Shown here piece by piece: positions 36,201-49,699 of a stretch of 64,000 nt of DNA. Positions within the stretch are counted from its first letter, which is position 1. Each line of letters starts with the position of its first letter. The DNA lies in contig CM074187.1 in NCBI GenBank assembly GCA_037179385.1, forward strand, positions 15,191,450 to 15,255,449. The letters are read 5' to 3'. Position numbers and translations under genes: made by a program. Source of the DNA: Holothuria scabra (lineage: Eukaryota; Echinodermata; Holothuroidea; Aspidochirotida; Holothuriidae). The notes beneath the pieces were generated by a model. It was given only the letters and a program-made list of their open reading frames with translations. It was not told the DNA's origin and did no database searches.

Positions 36201-39108
36201 ACCTAATCTTAAAACCTTGGAAACTTGGCAAAGTATCAAAATGACATCCACTTGAAGATCTGCACAACTACATCCTTCATTGTGCTTTACACAACTGCTG
36301 ATAAACTAGACATACAAACTGCAGACATACAACTTGCCAGAGCAATCCTACTGAACCAAATACTACAAGTCAGGGCTAAATATATACGGTACAGTGTATT
36401 TGATTCCAATACCTCCAGAGTTCTGAAAACTTGCATCTAGTATGTAAACTAATCTGTTTTTATATCCTGAAACACACAACCCTTAAATCACATTTTTTGA
36501 CTAAGCAATTTCAAATTACCATCCTAACCACTGGAGAGATTAAATCTGCCACAAGCTTTTGACCTGGCCAGCTTGACAGTAGGAAACTGTTAGTTCAGAT
36601 GAGTAGGGTAAGCAATACAGCCATTCCAATCAGAAGTTATGCTTTCATACCATTCTCTTTGTATGCATATACTGGCACTCAGACCAGTCAATCATCCACA
36701 GGGCTAGTTCACAAGATTTGCCTGCCTGACAGTGTGGCAAAGATCACACAAGCAAGTCAGTCAGGTTACTGTGTGGGAGTGCCTTGAGTGTTATTTACTG
36801 TTAGTGAGGAGATCAAGTGGCAAGTGACTTAGAACAGGAAATGGAATTGTGGGTAAAAAAGGGCAAGACTGGCAAAATAAAACCAATGGACCACCACTAC
36901 TGAATCATTTACAGAACTGTCTGTGAATGATAAAAGGTGGTAAGGTTTTCTGGATTCTGAGAAATCTCTGGGGAATAGAGTCTGCAGCTTGCCTAACATT
37001 ATAGCACACACTGAAGAGGGGCTACACTGGGTCATGATTTACATCTGTGTGTAGGAAAGAAATATCTCATCTCTCCAGTGACAAGATCTAGTAAGCTAAC
37101 AATAACCCTGAAACCTTGGATGTCAAGAAAATGTTTCTACAACCTATCATATTACTTACAACAAAACATAGAAGGTACTACTGAAATTCCCTCTGGAATG
37201 GTAGCCTACTGTATGCTAAACATTCTGACTAGTACATCCAAAGTGAGCAAGTTCAAAGTTCATTGGGCAACCACAGTTACTAAGAAATACAAACCTACAA
37301 GTAGCAGGAAGAACTGTCTGAGAAATGTAAGGGATAATGCAGTCACCCCAACTTGAACAGTAGTAAATAATCTAATTTCATGAATTACTTTGAGAATAAA
37401 ATGACAATACTTTCCCCAATTTTTTGGCAAATCAATTTTTTTAGGTTACCCCCCAAAAAATCAACCCCCCCCCCAAAAAAAAAAGAAGTAAGTGTGCTGA
37501 TTTTTAGGGTAATCTAGAGAAACTATGGTAACTAATTTCCCAAAAATTTATTTCACAGATATGCCCATTTATTGAAACCTCTCAAAATCATAATATTAAT
37601 CCTTATTGTTGCCATAATTTTTTGATAAGGTATGTACAGTTCCTCAGAGGCAAGGCACTCTGTCTTTTTGCAAATGTCAACTCGATATGTCATAGATGAC
37701 GATGGTTGGACCAATGATGACATAACAGCAAGAACTGCATGATGGACTTCATGCAGGCTATACTGTATTTTAACCCCCACTTTGAAACTACAAAGAAAAT
37801 AACAATGAAATAAATGGGACAGTTCATAGTTTTGTTTTTAACAACAGAAATGTTTATGTTTACTTTAAACATTTCACACATAGCACCCCAAAACACAAAA
37901 TAACAGCTAAGTAAGTGATTAACATTTTAATCATGTTTCAAAGACTGATTAAATGGTAGTCTGTTTTCATACTTAGCAGGAAGGGCCTCGGGTCCAATGG
38001 TCCAGCTGTTATTATGTATGACAAGTGGGCAAGTGACTTCCAATATCTTTGTATGTAGCATGGCATTCTAGTCATGAAAGCATATGGGACTTCAAAAGGC
38101 TGTCAAGAAATTTCACTTATTGGGAAACTGTGAGACATGCCCCGCCTCTAACCAGCACAGCCGCCACTCATTTTTGCTATTGTTAGCTTTGTTGCACTGC
38201 ATTATAACACTTGGAATACTTACCAAGTGATATACTTGAGGCGCAAGCAGTTGAATGTGCTGTGGGATACAATTTACTGAATTTGTAGTGTGCCTTTAAG
38301 CTGAATTATTTGTTATCTGTGTGGTTCTCTAAATAAGGATACTACAGAGATTTCAAATGGGAGTTTTCAAAGGACTGGGCGAGTCAGCAGGTTTTTGTGT
38401 TCAAATGCAGTTTAAATCAGCAAAATGCGGGTCACTTGGGCGGTATGGATTTAAACTGTAGAATTCTGACAAACAGGCATATAGGGGCAATATGACATTA
38501 TGTACAACAGTTTGACTTACAGTGAATGTACATTTCAGGGGAGATATCAGAAGAGGATACATATGCCTATAAAAGAATCGGATTAGGGCTTGTTTCTAGT
38601 GACTGTAGGTCGCCATTAGTAGGGTCCATCAGCCTAAAATTGTCTTTATTTATTATTTACATGAATTTCAAATCATCACTTTTAGTGAAATCAGAGAGTT
38701 TAAGATACAAATTAGTGTACAACCATCCGTGAAAGAGGTAAGCACGGAAATCGAAAGATTAAAAGGTAATGGACCCCAGTTATGGCAGACTAATCAGACC
38801 ATCACTTGCTGTCCAGATTCGTGTATAGGGAGTAAATATCTTTCTTTTCATTTCATTCAAGATGAGAAGCAGTAACCCCAAACTTCAGCTAGAAATCTCA
38901 CAATTTTCTTCTCTTTAAAGTTACAAATTTCTTTCCATCATACCTCAGGACTGCATCAACAAAAACCATTTCCATCATACCTCGGGACTGCATCAAGGAA
39001 AACCAAGCACCTACTCCTCGAATACAGGAAAAATGTTGTCACATGATTTTAATGGACCAATCATGAAACAGGACAAACTACTACACTTATTAAAGTTGGG
39101 TTGGTAGG
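36201..39108. other. no gene recognised
   Basis: Open frames here are short and unsupported. There is a homopolymer-rich C/A tract at 37445-37490. A near-duplicate CCATTTCCATCATACCTC(A/G)GGACTGCATCAA phrase at 38935-38995 is a 40-bp direct repeat. Confidence 0.45.
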
Positions 39109-39116
39109 GTCTTACA

Positions 39117-40996
39117 CAGGGTTCGATTTATAATTTTTTTTCTACATGCACTGGTGCATGTAGGTCAAAAAATCTACATGCAGTCATGCACAGCAAAATT
39201 TCTACATGCACCAAAAAATCTGAAAATGAGAAAAGCCTATGAGAAAAACCCCTTTGCTATAGGCCTAGGAAGAGTCTGAAAACACAATTTGCATTTTTTC
39301 TATTTTGAGTAAAAAAAAATGTGCAGATTTTTACTGAACCCTTTTCTTACGTGGCATGTTCCACCAGCCTGTTCCATCAGCAAAACCGAAGCTCGCACAC
39401 CGCGAGCAATGTCAGTGGGCCTTAAGTTAGTGTTTTTGTCTGCTTCAAGGGCAAAGATTGCCCATTACCTCACTGTGTGAAAGGATTGTTGGAGCCAGGA
39501 TTAGGGCCAGCTCAAAAATTTCAGGGGAGTATTCCCCCCTTTGTTTTAAAATTTTGAATCTCGGGGGGGGTGGGGGCAGGGAGCCTCAAGCAAGCCAAAT
39601 CTTGGAAAAAATGACACATGCATTCCTGGGCATAAACCAAAAGTGTTGTAACCCATGCATACCCCCAACCCCAACCCCAACCCCCCCATCTCTTCCTACT
39701 GCAAGTACAATTCTAAGTTAGCCAGTTTGACCTTTTCACCATTTACTAGTAATCGTCACAAGTTCACAACCAGACCTTGTCTATCATATCAGCACTGATT
39801 CTGAAGGAAAGCTCATGTTTTCTTGGTAAAGACTTTATTTAGCAGAGCTAACGCTTGAAGATACATTGGGGCGACACAAGGGAGCAAGTGACCTTACTCA
39901 AATAAGCCCAGGCTATATACTTAACTTGAGGTCCCAAGCCTAGAGTTTGTATCAACTATTGCTAAAATTTTACACAATCTTCAAGTTATTCAACTCTTTT
40001 TTAAGGTTGATTATAAGGTTTCCCCAACTTAAATTCTGACATTGTGGTTAAAAAGTTCAAGTCTCCGATCATCCAAGTCCTTTCAAATTTCAATGCCACT
40101 GTGGTACACACTAAATGTGAGAGGCTGCAGTCTTAGAAGCAAACCACATCGTAAAAATTACAGGATGCCCAAATTACCTTGTTGGAATTTATTTCTCAAA
40201 ACACGTGTGAGGCATGTGTAAAATACCTTAAATTTGCCCTTACCAATGTTTTCAAAACTTTTACTATGCTACTTTTGATGTACCATACTTTTGTCTTTAG
40301 AGCTGCTGGCACCAGCTCACACGCCATCCTAACTTATTGTCTATATGAATACTTGGAAAGCCTAGCCTGTAACGTTAAAAGTCACCTTCAAGTTGAAAGC
40401 AGCCACATGCAAACTGTACACAGAGTTTACGTTGTACTACCAGTGTCAAGCTCTCTCAGCACAACAATAACTACTGTTTAAACTAACTAGACAGTGCATG
40501 CAAGAAGCGTCTTGGGATTTACGTACGGCATGTACATCCATTTATAAGTGCATTACTACACAGACTTAGTGTGTGCATTTGCTTGACTATTCTGAATATT
40601 CTTTGTGTGGGATTCCCGCAATCCTGCTGCTACTGTAATGCAAACCCTGGTAGGAGGCTAGGAGCAACATTACTTGGAGCTGGAGAAATACAGTACATGT
40701 GCGGAGTGATGATCATTGACACTGATGTTGCGGTACGAAAGGAGACACGCTCAAATTTTTTTGGTGAAATGTCTGCTTGTCTAACTGACAATATGCAAGA
40801 AATAACGAAGCAAGGGACAATTGGGACAGCTATATTAGGATTAATTTGTGTTCCAAATTGACTTGTAACATGTATTTGACCATGAAGTTTGTAGGCTAGG
40901 TCTGAAGTCTACATGCACGAAGCCTCCACAGTTACATGCACATAGGAAATTCTACATGTACCCGTGCACGCGTGCACCTGGGTAAATCGAACCCTG
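39117..40996 (+). mobile_element. 1.88-kb hAT-type non-autonomous element
   Basis: The ends CAGGGTTCGATTTA and TAAATCGAACCCTG are perfect inverted repeats. Flanking 8-mers GTCTTACA (39109-39116) and GTCTTATA (40997-41004) differ at one base, which is diagnostic of hAT insertion. Both subterminal zones carry repeated CTACATGCA/TGCATGTAG motifs. The interior holds a G-rich run at 39563 and four C tracts at 39661-39687. Its 87- to 100-codon frames are unrelated to a transposase as far as I can tell. Confidence 0.85.
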
Positions 40997-41359
40997 GTCT
41001 TATACAAAAAAAAAAAAGCCACAAATTGGACCATTCTACACACAGTGTATAATTAACCAACCAAGTATCAAAGATATGAAAGAGAACAACAGGTGTTATG
41101 TGCAGTCTGTATAGATTCAACAGCATCAACTTCTAAAGGCATGTCATGTGGTAAATGGAACAGTCCATTTGTAAAACAGGAAGGGTGACGTAAAAAAATG
41201 GTTAAGTGGAATACTATAAAAAAGTGCTTACATTGAAATAATTTTGTGGTTCTACACTTTTTCCTCTCTTCCTCTCAATCCTGCATATTCTGGGGTACAG
41301 TATGGGCCCATAGCCACACATGACACAAAAGAGTGACAAAATATTCTTGGGGGATAAAA

Positions 41360-41445
41360 TAAACCCTCCCATCTGTTCTTCTCCCGCCCACTCTCCCACT
41401 CCCCCACTCCTCCCCTCCCCCCCCCAACTCCTCCCCTGCCATTTC
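41360..41445. repeat. pyrimidine (C/T) tract
   Basis: An almost pure C/T plus-strand run with nine or more consecutive C and repeated CTCCC. It is simple sequence able to form non-B structures. Confidence 0.8.
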
Positions 41446-43385
41446 TTTTCCAAGCTTTCTTCTTTCCCTGTTATGCTACTGTACTTCATCACAGTAACCT
41501 AGTCTGATAAATAAAATGCACTGAATTGTGGGTTGCACAAGGATAAAGACCCTAGAAAAACCACACACTATATATATATACTCTGTATATCTTATACGAC
41601 TGGAAAATGTACTTTAAAACAATTTTTGCATCAAAGACTGGGCTGGAAAAAATCCTGTCCAATACCATAATTCCTCTGTAAGGAACTACTACAAGTTGAG
41701 CACTAGTTTTCCCCAATGACTTAAGGGCAGCTCTTTTGCATCTATATGCAACAAGCCTTCTTACATACAATGGGTATCAAACACCATGATGAACTCAATA
41801 CTGTATGTTGCATATGCTGTACTTTAGGTGAGGCCATACATGCTGTGTGTATAACCTTAATTTACTTTTAAATTACTACTGCAGGGACTCTGCCAGATTC
41901 CTAAAATAAGGGAAGATTTATTACTGCTTAACCTTCAGTTCAAATTGCTTCTTAAGGCAAAAGGTGCAGGTGGGGGTAAGGAGGGTTCAGGGGGAAAAAA
42001 CTTACTTCAAGGCTCCTATAAAGTGCAATCTATAAGGTATTAGGTTTTTTAAGTTCTAAAATTGCTGCAAAGGTTTCCTATTCTTAAGTAAGAAGCAAAA
42101 ATACTTTTCCTATTATTATTTCTATGGAAATGAAAGGGGGGAGGGGTTTTAAACCCCTTCCTCTGAAAAGGGGAAACTGGAACTTTGTTTACTCCCCTTG
42201 ATTAAAACCAAAACCCTGTTGAGGATGTTGGCAAGTACAGTTGAATTAATGAACTTACTTTTTCAGGGAATTCAAAGTAAGTTTAGATTCATGATTTTAA
42301 CAAATTTGCCAAAGTTAACCTCTGCAAAATTTCTGTTATAATTGCCCATTGTCCAAAACTAGGGCCACAACAGAAATTGGTAGCCGAAATTGGTAGCCAA
42401 AATTGGTAGCCCACAGCTGGTGCAAACTGGTCATGATAAAAATACTGTATAATAGCTGTTTAACAACCTTTGCACTGTAACCTACATATTTATGCTAAAG
42501 AAATGCCTGACAGAGTAGCTAAACTCAGATTGAACTAATTTTTGTTAATGGACAATTCTTTCAACTGTACAATACCCAAGCCAAACACTAATGCATTGCA
42601 CTAAAGGTAAGTCTACATGACAATATGCAATACAGTATAACTCAGCACTTTTTTTGCCTGTCTCAGCAATTGATTTATTTGTAACCATGGTATTGCCCTC
42701 ACATTCAAACTGCCCTAGCTATAAAAGATTACACACCAAGATCCTTGAAAAATGAAAATAGAAAGATACTAAAAATACTGCCAGAGCTTCAGAATCCTTC
42801 CCACAGCAGGTATATGACAGTTCACAATATGTACAGTAATAGCATACATGTGCAACACAATTTTGCTAAGTACTGGTCAAAATTAGTATGGACTTGCACA
42901 AATAAACTTTATTCTTGTTATGTCTGTTTGTTTACAAAGCCTACTCAGAGACTGAGAAATAACTCATAAACAGAAACTGCCCCTTTGTTTTAAACCAATT
43001 GGGACAACATACTATGTACAGTATGCTAAAAGACTACTCAAATAAAGATTAATGGACTGCCATGTTACAAGTTGGGACTCCCTTTTTCACTGGACATCTT
43101 CAACAAAGTAATTTCTCACTTGATCTTCCTGGCAACTTTCACAAGGTATTTTCTGTAGAGTGATACAATGATCATACACACACATACACCAAAGCAATGT
43201 TCTAAAGTTCTGGGAAATGAACCCAAACTTATCATCTGTGGATAAGTTGGGACAATGGTTTCCTTTAATTTTGTGGCAATGGGACATTTTTCTTACTTAT
43301 GTATTGAACTGACAACAAACATTTTTCATCAGTTTGTTTCAATGTGTTTTTATGTGTCAGTGTGTGCATGCAAATTTCTTTCCAA

Positions 43386-43480
43386 TATGACTTCCCCTGT
43401 GGACTGGGAGGGGGGATGTAGAATAAACCTATGGTATTCTCTGTCTGTCGCAAGAGGGGACTAAAAAGAAAAGGTCTTAA
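43386..43480 (+). repeat. dispersed repeat, CCTGTCGTAAGAGG type, copy 2
   Basis: CCCCTGTGGACTGGGAGGGG through CTGTCTGTCGCAAGAGGGG aligns with 18905-18990. Confidence 0.5.
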
Positions 43481-43597
43481 AACAGATCAAAACCATTTTT
43501 GAAGAAGACACTATACAGTATGTAACACACTTCATATTGGCATGTCACTAAATACCCTCTACAGTAACTAAGTTTTCAGTATGTTTTAATTGCCTTC

Positions 43598-43896
43598 TCA
43601 CAACATCATACTGGTGCTTCCAGAGATGGTATTCCTTACTAAATCATCAAAGTTGTTTGTTACTGTCTGCATAGGTATCATTCCCCTATCCATAAATCTC
43701 CCCAAAGTTTTTAGATTCACTGCATATTCAACCAACTGTTTGCCAAGTGCACAAAGTGTTGCTAAATATACCCTCTCATTACATGCATTATGCTTCCCAC
43801 TAATAGACACAGCCATCCAGTACAATCCAGGAGCAAGGTCACAATCACCAACAAAGGACAAGGTATTACAAGAGTTCACTGAACTTATTGTGCTAT
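43598..43896 (-). CDS. possible terminal coding exon, protein not recognised
   Basis: On the minus strand a pyrimidine-rich CTTCATTTCAG acceptor precedes a frame open for 98 codons to a TGA at 43600-43598. The peptide (for example GLYWMAVSISGKHNACNERV, YLATLCALGKQLVEYAV, LGRFMDRGMIPM) has balanced, globular-like composition unlike the spurious frames nearby. An ATTAAA-like signal follows within about 20 bases. I do not recognise the family. It may be a host exon or part of an old element, and no partner exon was found. The opposite strand is also open here, which weakens the case. Confidence 0.4.
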
Positions 43897-44370
43897 CTGA
43901 AATGAAGTAGGTCTACTATTGCCATGGAAAGTTAATGAACTACTTGGATGCTAAATCAAGCATACAGACCCCCCTTCCCCTCCCCATGCTACTTCTAAAT
44001 CCCTTAGTGCATACAACTACTTACTGCAGTAATGCCAGTTATGCCTTCAACTGAGACAAGATTTACTATTGGTCTGAAGAGGCTGTTGGAAAGTTTCTTC
44101 GATAAAATGTGGGAAGAAGAAGGGTGGGATGTCAGAACCTTTGAACTGTTGATTTAAGCCTTTTAAGGAGAGACTTAGGACGTTTTACCATACAATGGAT
44201 AGCTATTTTTGTAAAACAAACTTCAAAATTGAAAACTGAAGGGGTACCATCAGAGTTTTACAGCTTCCCATCTCAAAAATGCCCTTATTGTCAAGAATAA
44301 AAACTTGAGCACAAGTTCATTTGGATAAGAGAGGAAAAAAATAAATGAAGGCAGTCTTTAAAGAGTCAGT

Positions 44371-44406
44371 TTTTAGTTGCGGTGCCTGCCCTGCAGGCAG
44401 CACCGC
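44371..44406. repeat. GC-rich hairpin, GTTGCGGTGCC ... GGCAGCACCGCAAC
   Basis: Near-perfect inverted arms of about 15 bases (one bulge) around CCTGCAGG. The half-sequence GGCACCGCAACT recurs at 50120, so the two may mark ends of one 5.7-kb insertion carrying the Helitron-type relic. Confidence 0.6.
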
Positions 44407-45137
44407 AACTAATGCAGTTACTCTCGCGATGTCAATTTCTGACTTTTCCGGCACTTTATTTCTATCTTCTTGTAGATGCTTTGTGGTATCGAAATACGGT
44501 TTAGTGCAATTTGTAGGGATGGTACTTCTCTTTCGTGTTTTTAAGTTTTTATGGAAATATGACTTTCGTGAGAGTGTAAAATTGGGGGTTTTCATGTAAA
44601 ATTTGGAAACGTGTTCTATTTTTAGTAACAATCTTGCGGAAAAACCAGGTCCGTATGTACTCTGGGGAAAAGGTTGTTTGTTAATTTAACACAGCGCCAT
44701 CATTTTGGTTGTTTTTTTTTAATTCATTACAGATTGGTGTTTAGTGAATTTTGAGTATTTATATGAGGATTTCTTTGTAGGGATTTATTCTTTTCAAGTG
44801 GCATGGTCGGGGTTGCGGTGAAGTAAAAAGTTTGATAGTTTAGAGGAGTTTTGTTCACTGTTTTTGTGACTTTAAAGGGCTGTGTGAATTTCTCACACTA
44901 ACGACAATATTCACATAGTAAGTTTCTGTTGGAGGGAAACATTGTTATTGGTAGGTAAATATTATTTGTATCAGTTGGCGAGTATTAATATTTGTGTTAT
45001 ATCAAGGTGTCTGGTTATGGTAAATTTGTTATTTTAAAGTTTAAAATTATGTGGAGAATATTACAATGCCTTAGAAGGGCCGTTCAAAGATTTTTAATTT
45101 AGAAAGGAAAGGTTGGCAACAAAGAAAAAGAAAGTAT

Positions 45138-46636
45138 GTGGGTGAATTTCAAAATAAAAGTTATGAAGAGGAGAAAAATGATGATATCAGAGTTGGGAAC
45201 AAACCAAAAAAAAGTTCTAGTGAATGTGAAAAAAGTCAGAGGTGTGATGATGGGGAAAGTAGGGAACATGACGATCGTGAGGTATTATTTATACGTTCCG
45301 AAAGATCTACATGTACATTTTATTTTTTCGTAACGAAAACGGTTGTTGATAGCTGTTGGAGAGAAAAAATGTTAAGGAAGCTTGTGTTGATAGATTCAAA
45401 CATGGTTTTGAGAAAACTGGGGGGTTTGATTTGCCGTCTATTGAAATAGGTAAATGTGTTCCAGTTGAGAGTACGCCGATTCGTGTGAGAAAAGTACGTG
45501 GGGATGGTAATTGTTTTTTCGGTGTTTGGCATTACTGGTTACAGGGGTAGAAGATAATCATTTTTATTTAAGACAAGTCATTGTAAGTTCATTGTGTAGT
45601 TAATCGGGAAAAACGTGCCATTTATTTAGTCAATACAGGTGGAGTACATTATGACGTAGTGTTAGAAATAAAAGATAATGAGTCTGTACATGAGAGCAGC
45701 GTTATAGAGAATTGGTTGAAGAGGGGTTGTGTTAATGAACATAGTGAAGAATTTTTCGGTGTTAAATGTAACATATTGAAAAGAGGAGACATTTTATTTG
45801 AAGAGGAGCGTAATCAAATGTCAATGCAAAGTTATGTGAAGAGAGCAGATGTTTGTTTAAATGAGGGGAGTAATCATATATTAGTGAAAGGGTCTATGGG
45901 AGTGACTGAAGACAGGTATAAATGTTGGAAAAATAAAGGTTTTGTGATAAAACGTAGTGTGGGTATTGCAAGTGATAGTACTAAAATGATGCTTAGAGAA
46001 CAAATACGTAAGCGTCAATTTAGAAAAGAAGAGGAGAGTCCAATTAGAGAATTGCAACATCGCTTTTGGAATAAAATTATGGAGGGGCCTACATATGTTT
46101 GCTTTTATTGTGAGCAGTTATGGTATAAAGAATGTGCACTGTGGGTGAATTTAGTTAGATTTAGTGGAAATACTAATATTTGTAAGCAGGAAGAAGGTAT
46201 AGATAAAGGATGGGTCTGTAAAACCTGTTTAAAATATATAAAAGAAGGCAGAGTTCCGTTATTAAGTCGAGATAATAATATGAAAATGTATGAGATACCA
46301 GAAGAATTGAAATGACATCGTCTTGAAGAAAGGTTGGTCGCTTTGCGAGCACCTTTTATGCAGTTGCGTGAGCTTCCTTGAGGAGGGCAATTTAGTATTA
46401 AGGGAAATGTTGCTAATGTCCCGTCTGATGTGGTGGCAACAATTAAAACTTTACCCATAAGACTTGAAGAGAGCCAAGTAATTCCTGTCAAATTTAAGAG
46501 GAAATTAAGTTATAAAACGGCTGTTTTTTCTGAAAATGTTAGGCCTAGAAGTGTTGTTCTTGCTGCTCGCTGGCTGACAGAAAATGAGGATATCAAGATA
46601 CACAACAATGACTTAGGAAAGGAAGACACGTTTTGA
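45138..46636 (+). pseudogene. Helitron-type coding relic: OTU protease domain followed by DUF6570
   Basis: Seen: after a charged N-terminal part, VRGDGNCFFGVWHYWLQG carries the catalytic Asp/Cys motif of OTU cysteine proteases (Cys codon 45512). NTGGVHYDVVLEI carries the matching His (codon 45647). Then come a spacer and two CxxC pairs (VCFYCEQLW, WVCKTCLKYI). Next is RLEERLVALRAPFMQLRELP, a stop, then GGQFSIKGNVANVPSDVVAT, the usual signature of DUF6570. Known: this OTU/DUF6570 order occurs upstream of the Rep-helicase in animal Helitrons/Helentrons. Breaks: frame changes near 45330, 45545 and 45590, and in-frame TGA at 46313 and 46379. No Rep or helicase part follows. The region is AT- and purine-rich on this strand, unlike its neighbours. 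Confidence 0.8.
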
Positions 46637-46639
46637 AAA

Positions 46640-48240
46640 GGATGAACAACTTCTGGTAAGTGGGTCTGCTGCCCCTCTTTTACTAACACCACCATTACTT
46701 GCCTACACGATGTTGAGTTCGCGCTAGGAGTGCCTGTATAATAGAGTAGTCAGGTTCCTGTTTTTTGACTCATTCAAAATGCCGTTTTGCATCGCGGACT
46801 GAGGATATATTGCAAAAAATGCCTGAAATACCTTCAATTTTCTTTGAATGATTACTTCAACTACTTTCCTACCACATAGAGATCACAAATTGAACACATC
46901 GCTTCACTAACATGGTCTAATCTCCCTCCCCCCGCCCAAAAAAAGTTTTTCTAGGGTGTTAAATTCGTAGGGTAACCTCCTTCGGCGGGATTCCCCTTGA
47001 ATTGGTGGTGTGCTACCTTTTTTCTTCACTGCAAAGTCATACATATCACTCATCCGTGTCCGTGAAAAACCATGGGGGTCGTCCCATGGTTGCATTGACA
47101 GAAGAACTATATTCAAAAAAGGTCACACCAGGGAGCTGCCTTTAGTAGCAGCTCCCTGGTATTAGTCCTGTTCATATACGTCACTAGTATCCCTTCCCCA
47201 ATTATTTCTAAGTTCAGCATTTAATCAAACTTGAAAGATATTGTCTTACACAAATCAGAGTGTCGAACCATCCAGTAATCAATCATAAAGATACATTGCA
47301 TCATTTTTACGTCCTATAATGAAACGTGAATATCAAAATGTAGATGTTTATAATTTATAGCTATTAGCTGCGATTCGTCTGTCATCACCTTATTAACCAG
47401 ACACGTTTCTTATTACATTCTATAACAAGGACTTTTTGTCGCTTCTTTGACGATGTCCTTTTACTACGGAAGAAAATATTGTCATTGTAGTAAGTTTATG
47501 TATGGCCATGACTCGCAATTGATGAAACGATTACCTAATGAAAGCAATAAGTAAGACAGTTCTATGAAATACGAATAAACTGTCGAGTAAAAGATTCCGT
47601 AGAAGACGAATTTCATCATTCCAACAACCCGTCTGCAATACAATTGTAGTTTGGGGTGAAAAGTTTGGCCCTTTAATACGGGAAGTTGCAACTTTCTGCT
47701 TACTATAAGTTGACCCTTATCAGCTTATGTTATGTGACGTAGACACTAAATTTAGACCGTGCACAGAGGGTCAAATTGTTGGTTTACGGACGAAGATTTG
47801 AACATTTCAAGAGATTTCGTAACTGTAAATTTCTAGCTAAGTGGCTCGTTCGTTTCATCTCTTTGCCCTTTTCGGAAACGGAAAGTTCGCAAGATATTTA
47901 TGAGCTAATTATTCTCTAGTTTGTTATAATTATGTCAGGGAGTTGTGGTGTTATCAGGAAAACGTTTAACTTATTCATCATAAAGTCCATTTTTCTCTTT
48001 GAAGTGATTTGTTCAACTATTGCAATTACTATTGTCAAATACGGGCAATGGTTATGAGAATCGGGTAATCTGATTTTCGATAATTTAATTATGTAGGGTG
48101 AGAATAACTTCCCGTAAGTCTGCTTGAAAATTCATTTCAACACACCGTGTAATGTGACAATTCTGTCAATAAGTGTTACTAATAGAAGAAAATCATCTAC
48201 TTCATTTCATCCAATGGTAGTGGTACATTTTATCTGATTA
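46640..48240. other. no gene recognised; hairpin and TTAA-type end
   Basis: There is a perfect 13-bp hairpin ACCAGGGAGCTGC / GCAGCTCCCTGGT at 47127-47160 with an 8-base loop. At 47650-47674 GGGGTGAAAAGTTTGGCCC then TTTAA matches the right end of the 1404 element, but no left partner was found. Confidence 0.5.
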
Positions 48241-48248
48241 TTCTGATG

Positions 48249-49470
48249 AAAATAGCGACTGCTATAAGATCCCCATAGGCCTTAATTTTTTCAAAAGTAA
48301 AATCATATATAGTAGGAAGTTGGGGCACACAATTTTTTCAATATATATTGAATTTAGCCAAGAGTCGCAATTAGAGTAAAATTCATTAGCATGATTTCAA
48401 TTCCAGTTTGTAGTTTCCCCGAAATGATGCGGGATTCATCGATTGGCAGTGATACATTTTATCTGGTAATTTTCTGATAAAATAGCGACTGTTTAGATCC
48501 CCCTATAAGTCTGGGAAATGTCATTTTCGACTGTCTCAGGGGTCCGATATTTCAAAATTTTCTGTTCGCTTCGCGCCAACAAGCGGTGAAGTTCCGCGCA
48601 GATAGTCTTCCTAGCAGCATTTTAGTTTCAAGTGAACAATTTTTGTGCAAACAGACCCTCGAATAAGTGACTTCTAAGACCCCCTATAGGCAAAGGTTTT
48701 GACTATCTGAAGTGGTCAGGTTTTTCAAAATTTCCTGCACGCTTCGTCCCAACTTATGGTGGTGCTCCACTTACACCGCTTCATAGCAGAATTTAAGTTT
48801 CAAGTGATCATTTTTTACAAAAGGAAACTCAAAATAGCGAATGCTTAGATCCCCATATAAGCCCGGGAAATGCCATTTTCAACTGTCTGAGCGGTCGGAT
48901 ATTTGAAAATGTTTTGTACGCTTCGCGCCAACTAATGGCGGCGCTCCGCTTAGTCTTTCTGGCTGAATTTTAGTTTGGAACGAACGTACGTTTATCTGCA
49001 ATTGAAACTTAAAAAAGAGACTGCTTGGATCCCCTTTTCAAGCCTGGGAAATGTCATTTTTGACTGTCTGAGGGGAGTGCAATTTTCAAATTTTCTGGAG
49101 CGCTCATCAGCCAGTGGTGGCCCTCCGCTTTGACTGTCCTTCAGGCAGAATTACATTTCTCGGGCAAAAATCTTGTGCCCCAAAAGTGAAATGCTCCCCT
49201 ACGCCCCTGGAAATACTTCACTCAGGCGTACACTGGAACAGCTGCTTGCAACATTCAGCAGGATTCCGGATTTGCGATCCTAGGATACATAGTTCAGTGG
49301 AGTAATGAGCTGAGCTAATCAGTATCTCAAAAGGGTGTTTTAATCTTAGAAAAATAAAAAATTTTCTCACCAGAATAAGAGACAAATAAACCTGGCAAAT
49401 GCCATTTCTAGCCATCTGGGAGGTTTTAAAATCCAAAATATTCTTTGTACCCTCCGCGCCAACTGAGGGT
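48249..49470 (+). repeat. GC-richer tandem satellite, about 175-bp units
   Basis: Repeated phrases AATAGCGACTG...TTAGATCCCC, GGGAAATGTCATTTT, CGCTTCGCGCCAACT and GGCGGCGCTCCGCTTA start units near 48249, 48480, 48661, 48831 and 49009, with a further weak unit at 49390. The first spacing is about 230 bases and the later ones about 170-180. A reversed fragment lies at the extreme right edge of the window. Confidence 0.75.
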
Positions 49471-49699
49471 GGCGCTACGCTTAGATAGTAAACTCCAGCC
49501 ACCCCCTACAAAAGTATCCAGCCTTCCATGGACCCCTACCAGGGCTTTGTCCCCTGAACCCCACCAGGGGCCCTTAAAGCGGCCCCCTGGACCCCAGGCT
49601 GATTGGGCCAACAGTCTAAACCCTGTACAAACATGGGCCGATTTTCCTAAATTTTTAGCCAAATCGTTCGTTCATTTCATCTCTTTGCCTCGAATTGAC

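Noticed and set aside
45659..46315. Intact 218-residue host gene
   Set aside because: It is the middle of a longer OTU/DUF6570 coding relic with stops and frame changes on both sides.
47650..47674. A second large TTAA element
   Set aside because: Only a right-end-like sequence was found; no left end with TTAA within a reasonable distance.
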